Of a stretch of DNA of 64,000 bases, positions 45,353 to 58,186 are shown piece after piece. Within the stretch, counting starts at the first letter, position 1; each line of letters starts with the position of its first letter. The DNA is from Pseudorasbora parva (Eukaryota > Chordata > Actinopteri > Cypriniformes > Gobionidae). The stretch lies in the NCBI RefSeq assembly GCF_024679245.1, contig NC_090182.1:34371047-34435046 (forward strand), in the 5' to 3' direction. The notes beneath the pieces are model-generated. The model was not told the origin of the DNA, did not search any database, and saw only the letters and a list, made by a program, of their open reading frames with translations. The position numbers and the translations under genes are program-made.

Positions 45353-45626
45353 CAAGACATTCCAGCAACACAAATGTATTTCAACATCCTAAAGCAACAC
45401 AGTATGAGCTTTGAGAGTTTAACTGGACCTCCAATGGACAATGGATTTGGGGTTGGGAAAATGACACTTACACCTGTTACAAAAGAGCCTCTTATATCCC
45501 CACACAGGTAATTTTACCAGGCGTGATCCTTACAGGGGCTGAGAGACATATAACAGCCAGCAGCAGATGAAGACTTCCACAGGTGCAAGCAAAACCGCTC
45601 TCAACAATATATTCACTTGACACTAC

Positions 45627-45714
45627 TGGGTTACGTTTCCCAAAACATTGTAAACCTAAGTAGATTGTAGAACCATTGCCACGACTTAGCTCACAATGCT
45701 TTTGAGAAATGCAG
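45627..45714. mobile_element. Small palindromic MITE
   Basis: gttacgtttcccaaaacatt and the inverted caatgcttttgagaaatgca form imperfect ends about 90 bp apart. This is the TTGCGTTTCCCAAAAGCATYGT family common in cyprinids. Confidence 0.7.
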
Positions 45715-45784
45715 AGCTTTTTTTGTATTCTCTATTTACCAGGATTTTAATTGTGTCTAAAATATTCTGAGTTGTAAACTCACT

Positions 45785-46090
45785 ATTGGTCTGACTGCAC
45801 TGACACTATTGGATGAGAACTGAACTGAGCTGTATGACCACTGTTTCTACATAAAATAATTTATAGATTAAATTAACTAATTTAATAATTGAGGATTCTT
45901 TACAATGAAACTGAATTAACACTTAAATGACTTCAGCTGAACCATGGCACTATTTTCTTTTAGAGCTGCTAAACAGCCAAAATGAACCGTTTGCATTATT
46001 GAATCATTTTCCTGTTATCACTGTACAGCTGCGTTGAAAAAAAAAAATCTGTACTGTTTAAAGCATTATATAAATAAAGGTGACCTAACT
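45785..46090 (+). repeat. Dispersed repeat 3' region, copy b
   Basis: tgaactgaactgagctgtat, ttttagagctgctaaacagc and cattatataaataaaggtga occur in the order of the fish repeat also present at 62450. A run of nine or more A's interrupts it at 46036. Confidence 0.65.
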
Positions 46091-48160
46091 GTTCAGTTAA
46101 TATTTTTGTTTCACACAAATGCAGATTTTAGCAGCATCTGCGATTCTGAAGTGCTGAAACCACTTCCACAACTCACACACATTTCACACATTCCAACAGC
46201 TGGCTATGCTTTTCACTCTCATAAGAGACACAAAACCGAAACCAACTGTAAAGATTCAGCCTGGACAACCACACCATAAAATAACCATAAATGAATGCAA
46301 ACCATTTAAGCATTTTAATTAATAAAAGAAAAATAGAAACAATATTAATTTAAGTAACAACTTTGTCTCAGATGTTTCTCCAAAAAAATCATATTATATT
46401 TATAGAGCTAAATTAATGTTGATACAATAGTATAACTAAGAAACCTAGAAAAATAGTCAAATAAATAAAATAATTGGTTTGGATTTTACCAAAAAAATAT
46501 TAAAAAGGAAAAAAAAAACAAAATAAAATGTGACAATTACTATTCAAAAAATATAATAAACATGTAGCTTGATATTAAAATAATTTAAAAAGTCAATAAA
46601 TAGTTACTTGCTTACCATACATGAACAGGTGGTTGAATAAAAAAATAGAAAATTACTATTCACTAAATAATATTAAAATACTGTACATGGCTTGAATTTT
46701 ACAAAAAAGTTAAAAAGGTAAATAAATAAAAAATAGCTGAAATAATAATTACGATTCACAAAAAAATATTATAATAAATTATTCAAAGCTTAAATCAATA
46801 CAATAAAGTAAAATCAAATTAATAAAAAAATAAAAATAAAATAAAATAAAATAAAATAGTTGGACAGAACAACTGCGGCATGTCCTGTCTGATAATGGTG
46901 AGGAAATCTCTGCCTTCCACCAGTCACTTAATGTCAGTCAACTCTGCGGCTGTTGTTTACGCACAGAAAACCTTTCACCTTGAACAGGGCATGCCAGCAG
47001 GGGAGGCATGTCATGATGTTTAAGAGACAAAGAGGTAGCTTGGTATTAAGGGGGTCAGAGGTTTACATTCCTAATTGGCTTGAAAACAAATTGCAAGAAG
47101 AAAAAAGTGGACTGCAAACCTCCAGACTCACGCAAGTGGAACAGACGAATACAACAGTCAGATCACACTTAAATTACTTACATTTACAATAGAAATGCAT
47201 TTAAAAAAAAAAAAAGTTTGTTGATGGACACTATAAGGTATTAGTGATTTGAATCACATTACGGATCACGAGTCAGAAATAATTTTTCGGACCAGAAAAA
47301 AAGGGGGAGGAGAACATTTTTATTTGCCTTATATTTTTTTAGATGAAAACTTTTAGTGTAAACATAACCTATATGGCGTATAGGTTAACAAGGAACTTTT
47401 GGTGTTAAAAAAAAAAAAAAGTATATGGTTATGGTTTAAACAAAAAAAATAAAAATAATAACCAGTTCAATAAATCAAATTTGATTCAGTTGTTAAAGTG
47501 TAAGATGTGGAAAAACAACCCGAGACGTGAAAATGGGCCCGAGGCCCCGAGCTTATAAAAACTAATTTAAAAAAAAAAAGATTGGGATGTCAATATTCTC
47601 AGCAGAGACACCTGTTTCACATGACATGTATTAATTATTTTGTATTTCTTAAAATATTCTTGGATTTTTTTTAAATCCAAAAGCTCTGCAATTCTCTCTG
47701 TAGGGCTATACACTCTTTTATATATATCACGTTTAAACACAGTACATAACAATGTTTTATTTAATTAATTATCCTACTTATCTATATAGCATAGTACTCC
47801 TTTAGAAACAGGCTAGACTATGTTAAAATAACAAACATTTTCAATTAGAACTTACAATAGACAAAAACAGCCGACTCTCGTCTTTTCTTTTCGTTTTTTA
47901 AATCTTTTCACAAGAAATCCTGCAGGTCATAAAGAACTTTGTTTTTCTACCTCCAAGAAAGGACAAGTGCTCTCCATTATATCATCCATCATTATTGACT
48001 TTGAAATAGAGTGGACTTTACATTATATGCATCTGTGGTAGAATTACTACATTTTCATAGCGATACATGTTTGTTTTAATGTGGAAAATGTGTTGTCACT
48101 TTAATTCAGTGCTTTAGTCCAGCACAGCAGAAGACTAGGAAACGATGTCCACAGCGCACT
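46090..48160. other. Very AT-rich intron with simple repeats
   Basis: 46300-46870 is almost all A/T, ending in (aaaat)n near 46830-46857 (aaaataaaataaaataaaat). Unassigned A runs occur at 47201-47215, 47408-47420 and 47570-47579. 46860-47190 is less AT-rich and unique-looking. No gene or RNA gene is recognised. Confidence 0.5.
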
Positions 48161-48163
48161 GCT

Positions 48164-49554
48164 GTATAGAGCTCCGGAGGTCACATGGCCCATTCTGTTT
48201 ACGACGCCATTTTGGCAGGCAAGAACAGCTGGTGCCAGCATGAGTTTCAAGGCAACAGAGTTCACTGCGCACTTTAATTCAAAAGACATAGACTTTTGTA
48301 CATAGAAAAACTTAATAGATCATACAGAACATATCTAGGACAGTGACGGTGGCATCTTTTTTTTAACCACGACTGTGGTCAAGAGCTGTGCCAGTGTCCG
48401 GTGAACATGACAACCACACCACCGCGGTGGCTGAGTTGCACCGGCAGGGGTCCGCCAAACAATAGTTTTTTTTGTATGTAATACTGTTTTACGTGAATAT
48501 TATGACACGAGTGAAGCACAACACTTTATTTAAAAAAATAATAATAGGTCCGCAATTGTTACCTCACAGCCATGGAAACAACATTCATTCCAAACGAGAT
48601 ACTCCATTTACGTCTCTCAAGATTTGGGAAAATAAATAAGAGATTCCATGTCCAGTAGAATAAAATGGAGTAAGCCTGTTGGTAAATTCGTGGAGAATTG
48701 AGTGACCAGATCGATTTATTCTGTAAATAAAGCGTTGTACTTCACTCGTGTCATATCCACGTAAAGCATTAACATACAAAAAAAAAATTTCGGCCAAACA
48801 CCGCCGGTGCGTTCACCGACACAGCCCTAGATCACCACGGTGATGGTAAATGCCCCCGGGGTGCTTTTCACGTGTCTCGATAAAGGAACGGAGAGCTTTC
48901 CCCTCAGGACACCTGTTGCACCAGCTGCGCAAGTTACAACTAGCCTAGTTTTGACGTAAATGGGCACCAAGTTAACGTTGATATTTTTGCGTTGCACTTA
49001 AACTTAAATCTATGTTTAAACTAAATATTCACAGAAGCCTGCGATCATGAGTAACATTAACAGATTACTGCATTACGCTCTTGTTTTACATGAAAGAAAT
49101 GTGAATAGATTATTTTTATGTTAGGTTAACACAAACCAAAACAGCACGCTTTTTTTTCTTCAGTATTTATTTATTGATCCATAATTTAGTTTCAAATAGC
49201 CTTGCTTGATGTTATACATAAAAGCACTTATGTTATTCATGATTAAGTATTGGGATATTTTTATCATTATTTATGAGAGGCAAAAGTAACGTTAGTTAAG
49301 AATGAAGAATAAACTGAAATTCACAGCATTCAACAACTTACTACGATAAAATTATTTCCCATTTGCTTTCTCCCACTTGTTCTGGCATCCTGGTGCACAT
49401 AAGCTGTCCATCATGTTGAATAGTAAGGTTTAAACAGTCTGGTTTTAAATTATGTTATTGATACCAGTGCAACAGCCGCTCTTAGCGCTCCCCTGACTCC
49501 CTGCCAAAATGGTGGCGCTTAGGCTGCGTGACGTCAACCTCCGGAGCTCTATAC
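48164..49554. mobile_element. Inverted-repeat element with GTATAGAGCTCCGGAGGT ends
   Basis: gtatagagctccggaggt (48164-48181) and acctccggagctctatac (49537-49554) are an exact 18-bp inverted pair. A second matching pair, gccattttggcag / ctgccaaaatggtggc, lies about 30 bp inside. Between them lie another pair of inverted G+C-rich patches (48350-48465 and 48790-48860, with accaccgcggtgg and ccgccggtg). So this is a non-autonomous element, perhaps itself nested. No coding capacity is seen. Confidence 0.7.
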
Positions 49555-49779
49555 CACCGCTTTCTTTTGCTCCTCCGCTTTGCTAGCCATTGTTGTCTGA
49601 TTAACAAGTCCTGTTCACGTAAACACATGACTGCTGTGTGTAGTTTCACTGAAACTTGGCATCTAGTTTAAAGGAACAATATTACTTAGGAAGCAATATC
49701 AGCAGAAAATGTATTTTACTTTGCGATCGTTAAACAATTAAAATTAATTCTCAAATTTTAAAAAAAAGTGTGCAATAAA

Positions 49780-49850
49780 TCACGTGCGTACCGAACCATG
49801 GGTCGTGGTCCGTACGGACCAAAGATCAACTGCGATACACCCCTATGACG
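49780..49850. repeat. hAT-like terminus (TAGGGGTGTATCGCAG reversed)
   Basis: gtccgtacggaccaaagatc followed by aactgcgatacacccctatg is the reversed end of a common fish hAT family. A small palindrome, aacttaagt-gtat-acttaagtt, follows at about 49868-49889. Confidence 0.5.
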
Positions 49851-49889
49851 TATGCAATAACTGTTGCAACTTAAGTGTATACTTAAGTT

Positions 49890-51210
49890 GCAGATTCAGA
49901 TTCAGATTATTTTATTTAATGCCATGTGAGCATTCAAAGCTATTTTCTTAACTTTATTTACTTAAGTTGCATACAGTTACAGCAGCACTTTAGACACTCA
50001 ATATATGATGCAATTCCATACAAAGCAACTTGTGGAAGACACTGGCAGCTTTGACACAAGTCCAAGCCCTTGCAATTGTCGCAGCTTTCTCAATGCGGCT
50101 GATATCTGGGGCAGGTCAGTCAAAACAGAGGCTGACGGGCAGTACAGTTAAGTAACCTGCCTTGCCTAAACAAAAAACGTTTTCGGGAAGCCGCCGCATT
50201 TGCGTGCCAGGGGACGGCCTAACTGCAAGAGATGCCTTCCATCAATCATGCACATAGCTTTTTTTGTTGGAGGCTGGCTTGGGCTTCTGCTGCACGGGGA
50301 GCACCAGAGCCCTCTCTGACATATGACATATACACAGCTGCTGGAGGCACAGGCCCCAACACAAACTGACATGCCAAATCCCAAAGAAAACAAGGGGAGC
50401 TGTCTCCAGACTGAGGACTGCTTTTCAACATCTCATTTGTAATGCAACCAAAAGAACAGCTGGGGATATGGGGGCGGGCGGGAGGCGTCCCAGACAACGC
50501 AGAGAGCAGCGAGCCAACAAGTCTGAATCGCAAAACGGGAAACGCTTGGAAAAGTTGCACACAGGCAGACAAAACAGGAGAAATGTTATTGTAAGACCTC
50601 TGGTGTGGGGTCAGGCATGCAACCCAACCTGGCCTTCTCTCTGGTCCTCTATACTGACCTCTGACCTTTTCTGCTGAGCACTGACCAAACACAGACCACC
50701 GGTCCACAACAATGAGCTATTCAGCTTATGCTATGACCAGGAAGTGCAAGTGAGCGTGTGAAACGTGTAGGACTGATTCCCAGCAGCTATCAGCACAGAG
50801 TGCTTAACAAACATACAATTTGACTGAGTTTTACTATTTTGGGACAAACCATTTGTACATTTTAAATTGTAAGAGGAATCTGTAATTGGTTTTAAAAATT
50901 TCAGTCTGGGACAGCCACATACTGGGAACCAAGGTTGGAAACTATTGAGGGATAGTAGATAGGGATAGGGGCAAAAAAATGCCCTCCAAATTCAAGATAA
51001 AGGGGCAAAAGATTGCATTTATTAGCTGTAATATTAGCTGCATGTATTAGCTGCTAAAAATGTTTTGTTTAGATCACTAACTGATTTCTGCACTCTTGCA
51101 ACATCTATATTAACAACAAAGTACAGATATTATATACAGTCAAACCAAAATGTATTGAAACCTTCAGCATTTTCTCACATTATCACAGTTTATTTGCTAT
51201 AGTTTAGAAA
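49890..51210. other. Intron with a unique G+C-rich block at 50.16-50.77 kb
   Basis: 50160-50770 is the most G+C-rich unassigned part of intron 2. A 153-codon minus frame (50707 to 50246) spans it, but it has no domain, no consensus splice flanks and no codon pattern that I trust. The remainder is ordinary intron with taggggataggggcaaaa-type imperfect repeats near 50955. Confidence 0.35.
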
Positions 51211-51212
51211 AT

Positions 51213-51941
51213 GGCCTAGTCCACACGTACACGGGTATTTTTATAACCAGAGTTTTTCCTCTGTTTTTTTTTAAAAACAATCGCGTCCACAAGCACTGTT
51301 TAAAAAAATCTCTGTCCACATGAAAAGCAAAAACGCTATGATTGGCTGTCTGATTTCCACATGCACGTCACTATTGCACATCCCATCCACGGCACTGATG
51401 CTCTGAGAGATGCCATGGGCCCAGGGAAACCCTTCTATAAGTTCCTTTACTTTGGACTCAGAGACATCTAACTGTATATACATAGGGGCAGGGCCCAAGT
51501 GGACTGTAATATAGCTTCACACACTTGCCTTACCATTTAGTATTATTACTGCATTCTAGCGCCTCAGTTCTGCAATAACTGCATATAACTGCGCATGTAT
51601 CTCAGTATACATGTGATAAGTGCTGTTACTGTTAGCAGAGTTATTAAAAGATATGACAGCTGTCATAGACTCGACTCATGTAAACAAAAGAGAAAACGGC
51701 GCCAAACAAAGGAGAGAACGGCACACACTTCCACTTCACAAGCCGAAATCTTGGGTTTCACCATCTACATGACAATGCTGCAACTGGAGTTTCTAAAAAT
51801 CTTCACCCTGGCTGGAGTTTAAAAAAAGTCCAGTTTCAGTAACTGGATACTGCGTTTGTGTGTGGATGAACAGACAAACTGTGTAGAAAAAGCTGTGTTT
51901 TTTTTTGTGTGCACACAAACCAGTGTTCGTGTGGACAGGTT
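51213..51941. mobile_element. MITE with CTAGTCCACACGTACACGG ends
   Basis: ggcctagtccacacgtacac at the left and the reverse of cagtgttcgtgtggacaggt at the right form imperfect inverted ends. Matching gtttttcctctg... and T-rich blocks lie just inside. Length is about 730 bp, with no transposase. The family is common in cyprinids, but I do not assign a superfamily. Confidence 0.75.
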
Positions 51942-52111
51942 TCATTTTTTTTGCTATCCTCACTTGCATAAATTACCTAGTGTCCTGCAAAAAAGTAAAA
52001 AATGATATCTGATATCGGAAATATTGACTATAATCGGAATTGTTTAACTATAAGACAGAAATTAATTTTGCAATATAGAAAGATTCAGTGGTTATTGAAG
52101 AGATTGCAGAA

Positions 52112-52735
52112 TTAAAATGAAAATTAGCCCATGATTTACTCAACCTCAAGCCATCCTAGGTGTATATGACATTCTTCTTTGATATAAACACAAAAGAATA
52201 GTGTTATATTAATAATAGTGTTATATTAATATAATAATATAATATTAATATAATAAATATAATAAATATCCTGACGATTCCAAGTTTTATAAATGGCAGT
52301 GATGGGGTCCATTGAGTTTGGAGTTCCAAAAAGCTCATCCATCCATAATAAACATAATCCACACAGCTCCAGGGGGTTAATAAAGATCTTCTGAAGCGAA
52401 AGATGGGGTTTTGTAAGAAAAATAACCTTATTTAAACCTTAATAAAGTAAAATATCTATCTTCCACCAAACCACCTTCAGTATTCAACTTACAGAAAAAG
52501 CGTAAATGGCACAACATATCACTAGGACATAATGTTAGCGCTTTGAACTGCGAGAGGTGTTACACTTTCTACATAAGTTCAATATAGAAGACGGTTTAGC
52601 TAGATATTTTACTTAATAAAATTTTAAATATGGATATGTTTCTTACAAAACCCCATTGATTTGCTCCGGAAGGGATTACGTTTATGATGAATGGATGAGC
52701 TTTAAGCTTCTTTTTTTTGTTGCACATTTAAATGG
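52112..52735. repeat. Dispersed cyprinid repeat (GCCCATGATTTACTCA family)
   Basis: aaaattagcccatgatttac, ctcaagccatcctaggtgta, aaatggcagtgatggggtcc, gctccagggggttaataaag and tcttctgaagcgaaag occur in a fixed order known from a common fish repeat. A local (taatataa)n expansion lies at 52205-52270. Confidence 0.7.
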
Positions 52736-53290
52736 TAACCATGTATAGTATTCAGACTGATTGGTAAGTTATTGGTTAATGTAATTATTTGACTTAAACG
52801 ACAATGAAGATACATTTAATGAGGTAATTATGAAAAAAAAAGAAAAAAACTTTACAAAGACAAAAAAATTGACCTGTAGATCAAACATTGCCACTTAATA
52901 GAAAAGTTCATTCAGAACCCTGATGGTCACAACTTCTTGGTGGATTCATGCTTCTAGTCACACATTTAGCTAAATGTTTGTGCAACCCCCAATTCAAATT
53001 GGGCTGTTTTTCCTCTTTTCACACTCCCATCATTATGAGCACCTCCCCCTTCAAGTAACAAGATCCCACACCAGCATCCAGGCACCATGAGGCGCCAAGG
53101 CCAGAGAAGGAACTCCCAACCTGAACGGCAGGATCTGTGAACCTATTAGCCACCTTAAGAGTCACCATATGCCACTCATTCCATGACCATTTTGGTCTTT
53201 TATATGGCCTAATAAAAAACACATCAGTCAGTGACACAGATCAATAGTAATATCATAAGGTTTTTTTTACAATAAGGTAAAAAATCCTCC
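52735..53290. other. Intronic stretch, no gene seen
   Basis: No repeat ends or exon recognised. 53030-53180 is balanced in composition and unique-looking. Confidence 0.4.
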
Positions 53291-53309
53291 TGAATCATCT
53301 AAATCCATT

Positions 53310-53640
53310 TATTGCTGTGATTAAAGCTGAATTTTCAGCATCATTACTCTAGTCTACAGTATCACACAAACCTTCAGAAATCATTCTAATGTGAGGATAT
53401 GATGCTTAAGAAACCTTTCTGGGTATTATCAATGTTGAAAAGAATTGGGCTGCTTCATATTTTGGTGGAGTTCAAAAGCACAATCAACAGCATTTATTTA
53501 AAATAAAAATAATATAAATGTCATTCGTGGCTTTTTTGAACAATTTAATGCATTTTTGCAGAAAAAAAAGTATCTTTACAAAATAGTCTTACTAAAAGTT
53601 TTAGTAAATAACTGACTAAAATAGTCAGTAACTGACTGAA
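53310..53640. repeat. AAAGCTGAATTTTCAGCATC family, copy c
   Basis: ttaaagctgaattttcagca, cattactctagtctacagta, ttcagaaatcattctaatg, gatgcttaagaaacc and tatcaatgttgaaaagaatt follow the order of the widespread fish repeat. A partial internal duplication, tagt(a/c)a(g/a)taactgac, ends it. Confidence 0.7.
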
Positions 53641-53699
53641 ATACTTTTTTAATTTCAAAAGAGTTGTATATTTAAGAATACATTCAAATTCAAGTTGTC

Positions 53700-56070
53700 A
53701 GGGTAAAGCAAATGACACCATTAATATTCCCCAACCATTTTTCCGCCTCATTACAAAGAATGTCTCTCGCAGTCTATCGCAAATTGGAGTAGGTGACACA
53801 AAAATGGCCACTATATAAACACCATTTGACTTGAATAACTACTTTATTGGGCCCACTTAACAACCTTTCTTTGAGTCTTCCTCAATGGAAAAAGATTTAC
53901 AGCCTTCTTTACTTAAACCATTTATTCTCACGATAAACCATGCATCCAACCATCTAATTGGTACTAGTGACTGAGCTTTGGTGTAGACCGTAACTCACGC
54001 TGCACATCTAGAGAAAGTTTGAGGATAAAAGAAAACTGATTATAATCAACCCTTCAACTGTTTTGGCACACATATAAGTGGATAAATGGAGCTACCAACT
54101 GTAACGCACAGTAAATTAACTTTCTGGACGTTTTGCTGGTGATAAACCATGAGGTCTAAAAACAAGGAAAAGTTTAAAATAAAAAACTGGAAAAAATATA
54201 TAGAAGGGGGAAGGGGAGCTCTCCTCCTGGTTTGTGACTAGTTTTTCTTGGTCTTTTTCTCCTCACAGAGATGCAGATTTAATGTCCATCAGATCCGAGT
54301 TCATAAGGGTGTTTATTTTGCAAACAGACCATCTGACTCTTTGCTCCATTGAGATTTCATATCCACACATCTCAGTGAGTATCGACATAATTATGCTTCA
54401 AGGGTGGTCTACATCAGTGTAAACAAATCAGCGCGTGCCTACAAACACTTCAGCCCATCTTCAGAGTTCAGCCCCCACCATATCCAAAACGTTTCCAAAA
54501 CACTCTTCTACTATCCATGAAAGTCTTCTTTTCTACTAAAATAGCCACACACAAGCCCAACTCTTCAGTTAAAACATGAGTAGCAATTTCGGCATTGTTT
54601 TTGCAAGCGCACACAAATATATTTTTATCATATGAGCAAATGTCGAAACAATCTCTTTCAGTGAACATAATTCATGTTGATATCATTTGAGAAAACAAAA
54701 ACTGGGAAGCTGTAACTAACAAGGCTTGAGGGTCTTAATTACAGTCTTCCAGTGTCTTGCACACAATGATATCTATTCAAGCTACAAGGCAATTGCATCA
54801 TATAAACTGCACACTTTAAGATTTTTCCTGTGGACAAATTGTTGAAATTCCACATGGGATTGTAAAACTCTGGCAGGCGAACGGGTCGAAACTGAGTCAG
54901 ATGGGGTTGGAGAAACATTGCGTTTACATACATTTAAAATCACCAGCTGAAACAAGCAGCTAGTAGATGGACTTGGATGTTAAATCTTCTACCTCAAGAT
55001 GCCCGGACCTGTAAACAATTGTAAAGTTTCTTTGGAAGGCGCTGCACACACTACACTTCCTTTAACAACGGAAAATATTTGTCATCTAACTACCCTCCTG
55101 TCAATGACAGACGAATCTTAATCCACATCTCCTTCACAATCATTCCCAAATAACTTGAGTACTGTCCTAATCTTATTCCGATCATGCAAATCAAATAAAA
55201 GTGGAAAATGCTAAATAAACCCTTAACGTTGAAATCTAAAAGAATTAACTTTTTTTTAATGAGCGTTGCAGGCTTTATTGCGTATGATTCATCAAAATCC
55301 TACACAAAATCTATAAAAGAAAAGTGTCCTTTTTTATCTGATCACACATAAAACCAATACCATATTTTCGGCTGATATCGCCAATCCTTCGCCAATTCCA
55401 GATGGAGAAAATTAATTGTGAATGCCATTTCCTGTTGACGTTACAATATTGGTCCCATGTTAATACATAGCTCTATGAGTTGTATAGTACAAAATGTACA
55501 TCAATTCTGTCAGATGGTTCAGTATTTAAAAGTATTGTGTCACTTACTCATTTCGTTACAAACCAGGGTAAACCTATTTACACTGTTAAGGAGTTGATGC
55601 TCGTGCTAAACATGGCCAAAATTGAAAAGAATTAGTTGGACGTATGACAGGTATTTCTGTGCCAAATACCCTGCTTCAGGATTCAAATTTCTGAACGTTT
55701 TTTCATACCCTTTATGACATCATACAGGGGCAGAATTACTTCTATGGGCACTTTTCTGCTGTTGCTTTTATTTTTATTTTTATTTTTTGGGTGAATAAAA
55801 GCCTAAATTAAATCTTTCAATGGAGGAACAGAAATCTCACAGATTTTAATGAAAAATATATTCAGCTTTGTTTCAGATGACTGAAAGTCCTATGGGGTGA
55901 CAAAATTTTCATTTTTAGCTAAACTAACATTTTAATTTAATTTAAAATAATATTCTAATTTGTATTTATTTATTTGCCGCATATTCATTTGCCATTCATT
56001 TCACTCTGGATTTGGAAGCAGAGATGCATTTTGGGAGAACTGAGATCTTTCAACACAAACGTTCAACTGC
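53700..56070. other. Intronic stretch, no gene seen
   Basis: Mostly unique AT-rich sequence without terminal repeats. Short open frames at 54234-54933 have no domain. I see no RNA gene. Confidence 0.4.
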
Positions 56071-56332
56071 TCTTAAAAATAGATAAAGGTTCCAAAAGGG
56101 GATTTTCACAACGATCTGAAGAACTTTACTCACTTTAAAGAAACTTTTGGGTCCCACATTATATTAGGTGGCCTATGGCCTAAAAACATGTAAAATCTAC
56201 TTATTTTGTTCATACTGTATTTTAAAACACTTGCTGATATTGAGGTGGGATACGGGTGAAGTTAGGGACAGGAGTGGTGGCATGGGTAAGTTTAAAGGAA
56301 GGGTTAGGTGTAAGGGAAGTGTCAACAGTGTA

Positions 56333-56560
56333 CAAACCCAATTCCAAAAAAGTTGGGACACTGTACATATTGTGAATAAAAAAGAAATGCAATAATTTAC
56401 AAATCTCATAAACTTATATTTAATCCACAATTGAATATAGATAACTTATCAAATGTTGAGAGTGAGACATTTTGAAATGTCATGCCAAATATTGGCTCAT
56501 TTTGGATTTCATGAGAGCTCCAAAAACTGTAACATTCTATGTAACAAGTGCAACATATAA
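56333..56560. mobile_element. Tc1/mariner-type MITE fragment
   Basis: tacaaacccaattccaaaaa followed by agttgggacactgtac, then aaatgcaataatttacaaat and cataaacttatatttaatcc, is a fish Tc1-like terminal region (TACAAACCCNNTTCCAAAAAAGTTGGGAC). The other end is not identified. Just upstream (56072-56150) is an AAGGTTCC-type repeat fragment related to the one at 7826. Confidence 0.7.
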
Positions 56561-56699
56561 AACACACACCTGCAGCTTTGAACCCCAGATATGATTGTTA
56601 CGGCAAATTGTCTGTGTTTGCTTACAAACACAAATCTTTCTAGCTCGGGAGGCACACCTTAGGTATTGCACAGCAAACAAACATAATTGGCTAATCTAA

Positions 56700-57180
56700 T
56701 CACATTGCTTTCTGCATTTCTGTTTACTTTTGGCTAAGCGACTCCATGAAGGCCAGGGCTATGCGACTGTGAATGCCACATTGTTCAGGGCCCCTCACAG
56801 ATTCAATCTGCACAGACATCGCTCTGCCTGCCTGCCTGCCTGCCTCCCTCTCTCTCTCTCTAGCTCCGGTGACAGGCTGTTGAGTCTGAGGTGTACGCTA
56901 ATGCAAAAGAGAGACTCCATCACGCTTCACATGCAGCCCTGATGGAGTGGAGGCAGTGAGCTGTACTATCTGCCCATCAGCGGGCCCCGGCCCCCATTCA
57001 GCCAATTCTGAATGGAAATGATGGTTCATTTCAGTCCAAAAGGAAGACCAGAGAATGTGCAAGAGGACTGCATTCAACAAACAATACCAGTGACACAACC
57101 TGAAAGTCTCAAGCTCCCAATCTGCTCCTGAACTCAATAGACAAGTTAAAAATAATCCTTTAAAGTCCAGCATAGTTTCA
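56700..57180. promoter_or_regulatory. Unique G+C-rich block ~0.7 kb inside intron 2, possible enhancer
   Basis: Repeat-poor and balanced in composition, apart from (cctg)n/(ct)n at 56827-56860. It lies about 0.6-1.1 kb downstream of the start-codon exon, where intronic enhancers often occur. No exon is supported: the 91-codon minus frame has no domain. This is inference only. Confidence 0.25.
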
Positions 57181-57814
57181 TTTCAATGAATTTCAGAATT
57201 TTTAAGTTTTCAGGCCATCATTTAAAATCATGTTTAAATCAAGTTATAACTCATCTAGTTAATGAGGCATACACAAAGCTGAAAATGTTCTTCTTTTCAA
57301 ACTGAACATAATACCAAACACACTGCAGTTAAATCTAACATCAAATAAAAAACCATTAAGTCACATTAAGGTTGAAAATAAAATTAATAAAAGCAGTTAA
57401 ATGATTCTCACCAATCTTTGGCCATTAAAGTGAATATTTTATATTAAAGTGATAATTTTTAAAGCACATCGGTTGATAAATGTTTTAAAGTGTTGATTCC
57501 TGAAGTGTGTAACCTTGCTTACATTCTTTTTGTTACACCTGTAAATATAAATCTTAAGTATACTGACAAGCACACATGACATGCATGTGACTATTTATTA
57601 CAACAACTATATTGTTAATAAACTCAACCTGTAGTGACAAAATAACTTTTTCTAAACTGTTCATTAATAGGCCTATCCAAGATTGTTAACATATAAAATG
57701 ATTAAAACATAATAATTTAAATGATTTGACATGTATTTACACCAGTTTGCCACGAGTTTGCTGTAATTTTTCACACATTTGACAATTTCAGACATTTAGG
57801 GAAAAAATACTCAC

Positions 57815-57911
57815 CTCTAGCGCAGTCTGTTATGAAAATAATGTCAAAAATGAAGAAAACAATCCAATAGAGTTCCATGACGTCCCTATTAAAGCTCTCT
57901 GGTTCTTCAAT
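57815..57911 (-). CDS. fgfrl1: fgfrl1 exon 2: start codon and signal peptide
   Basis: The 97-nt exon lies between acceptor tttctttcatag| (first base 57911) and donor gctagag|gtgagt (last base 57815). The ATG is at 57878-57876 with G at -3 and G at +4, a strong vertebrate context. The 64 coding nucleotides give MELYWIVFFIFDIIFIT followed by DCAR plus one base of a Gly codon completed by exon 3. The hydrophobic core WIVFFIFDIIFIT and the small residues at the end (DCA) are a signal peptide, probably cleaved just before the GPP of mature FGFRL1. The frame upstream is closed by TAG in exon 1 (58241-58243), so this is the first in-frame ATG. CDS part is 57815-57878; 57879-57911 is 5' UTR. Confidence 0.9.
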
Positions 57912-58186
57912 CTATGAAAGAAATAAAGCTATTAGTGAGTTTAATTACTCTAAAACACCATTACAATATCCAAACCATTATGAACTTAACATGTAGAATG
58001 TAATTAGTTTTAACACAACTTCAGGTAAAATAACTGTTTCCGTTAAATCATAACACAACAGAACTTGCTGCATAAAGTTATTTGATGCATGCAATAACCA
58101 GTAAATGAGACATAGAAAACAGTCTGGTATATTTTAAAGCATACAACATGCAATAAAATATTTTAAGTAAAAAATACAAGACTTAC
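57912..58186 (-). other. fgfrl1: fgfrl1 intron 1 (275 bp)
   Basis: Starts at the consensus donor ttttg|gtaagt and ends at tttctttcatag|. It lies within the 5' UTR. It is AT-rich with no repeat element. Confidence 0.75.

Larger units (their letters stand above)
17714..57814 (-). other. fgfrl1: fgfrl1 intron 2 (40.1 kb)
   Basis: Runs from donor gag|gtgagt after the signal-peptide exon to acceptor ttctttag| before the Ig1 exon, 40,101 bp, phase 1. It contains most of the nested mobile elements listed below and several unique blocks. No other gene with recognisable coding exons was found inside it on either strand. For comparison, intron 1 is only 275 bp. Separating a signal-peptide exon from the first Ig exon by a long intron is common in receptor genes, and such introns often hold enhancers. 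Confidence 0.88.

Noticed and set aside
50246..50707. 153-codon minus-strand open frame, the longest unassigned after the gag frame
   Set aside because: It lies in a G+C-rich block where long frames arise by chance. No domain, signal peptide or splice-consistent flank is seen, and overlapping frames on both strands are also open.
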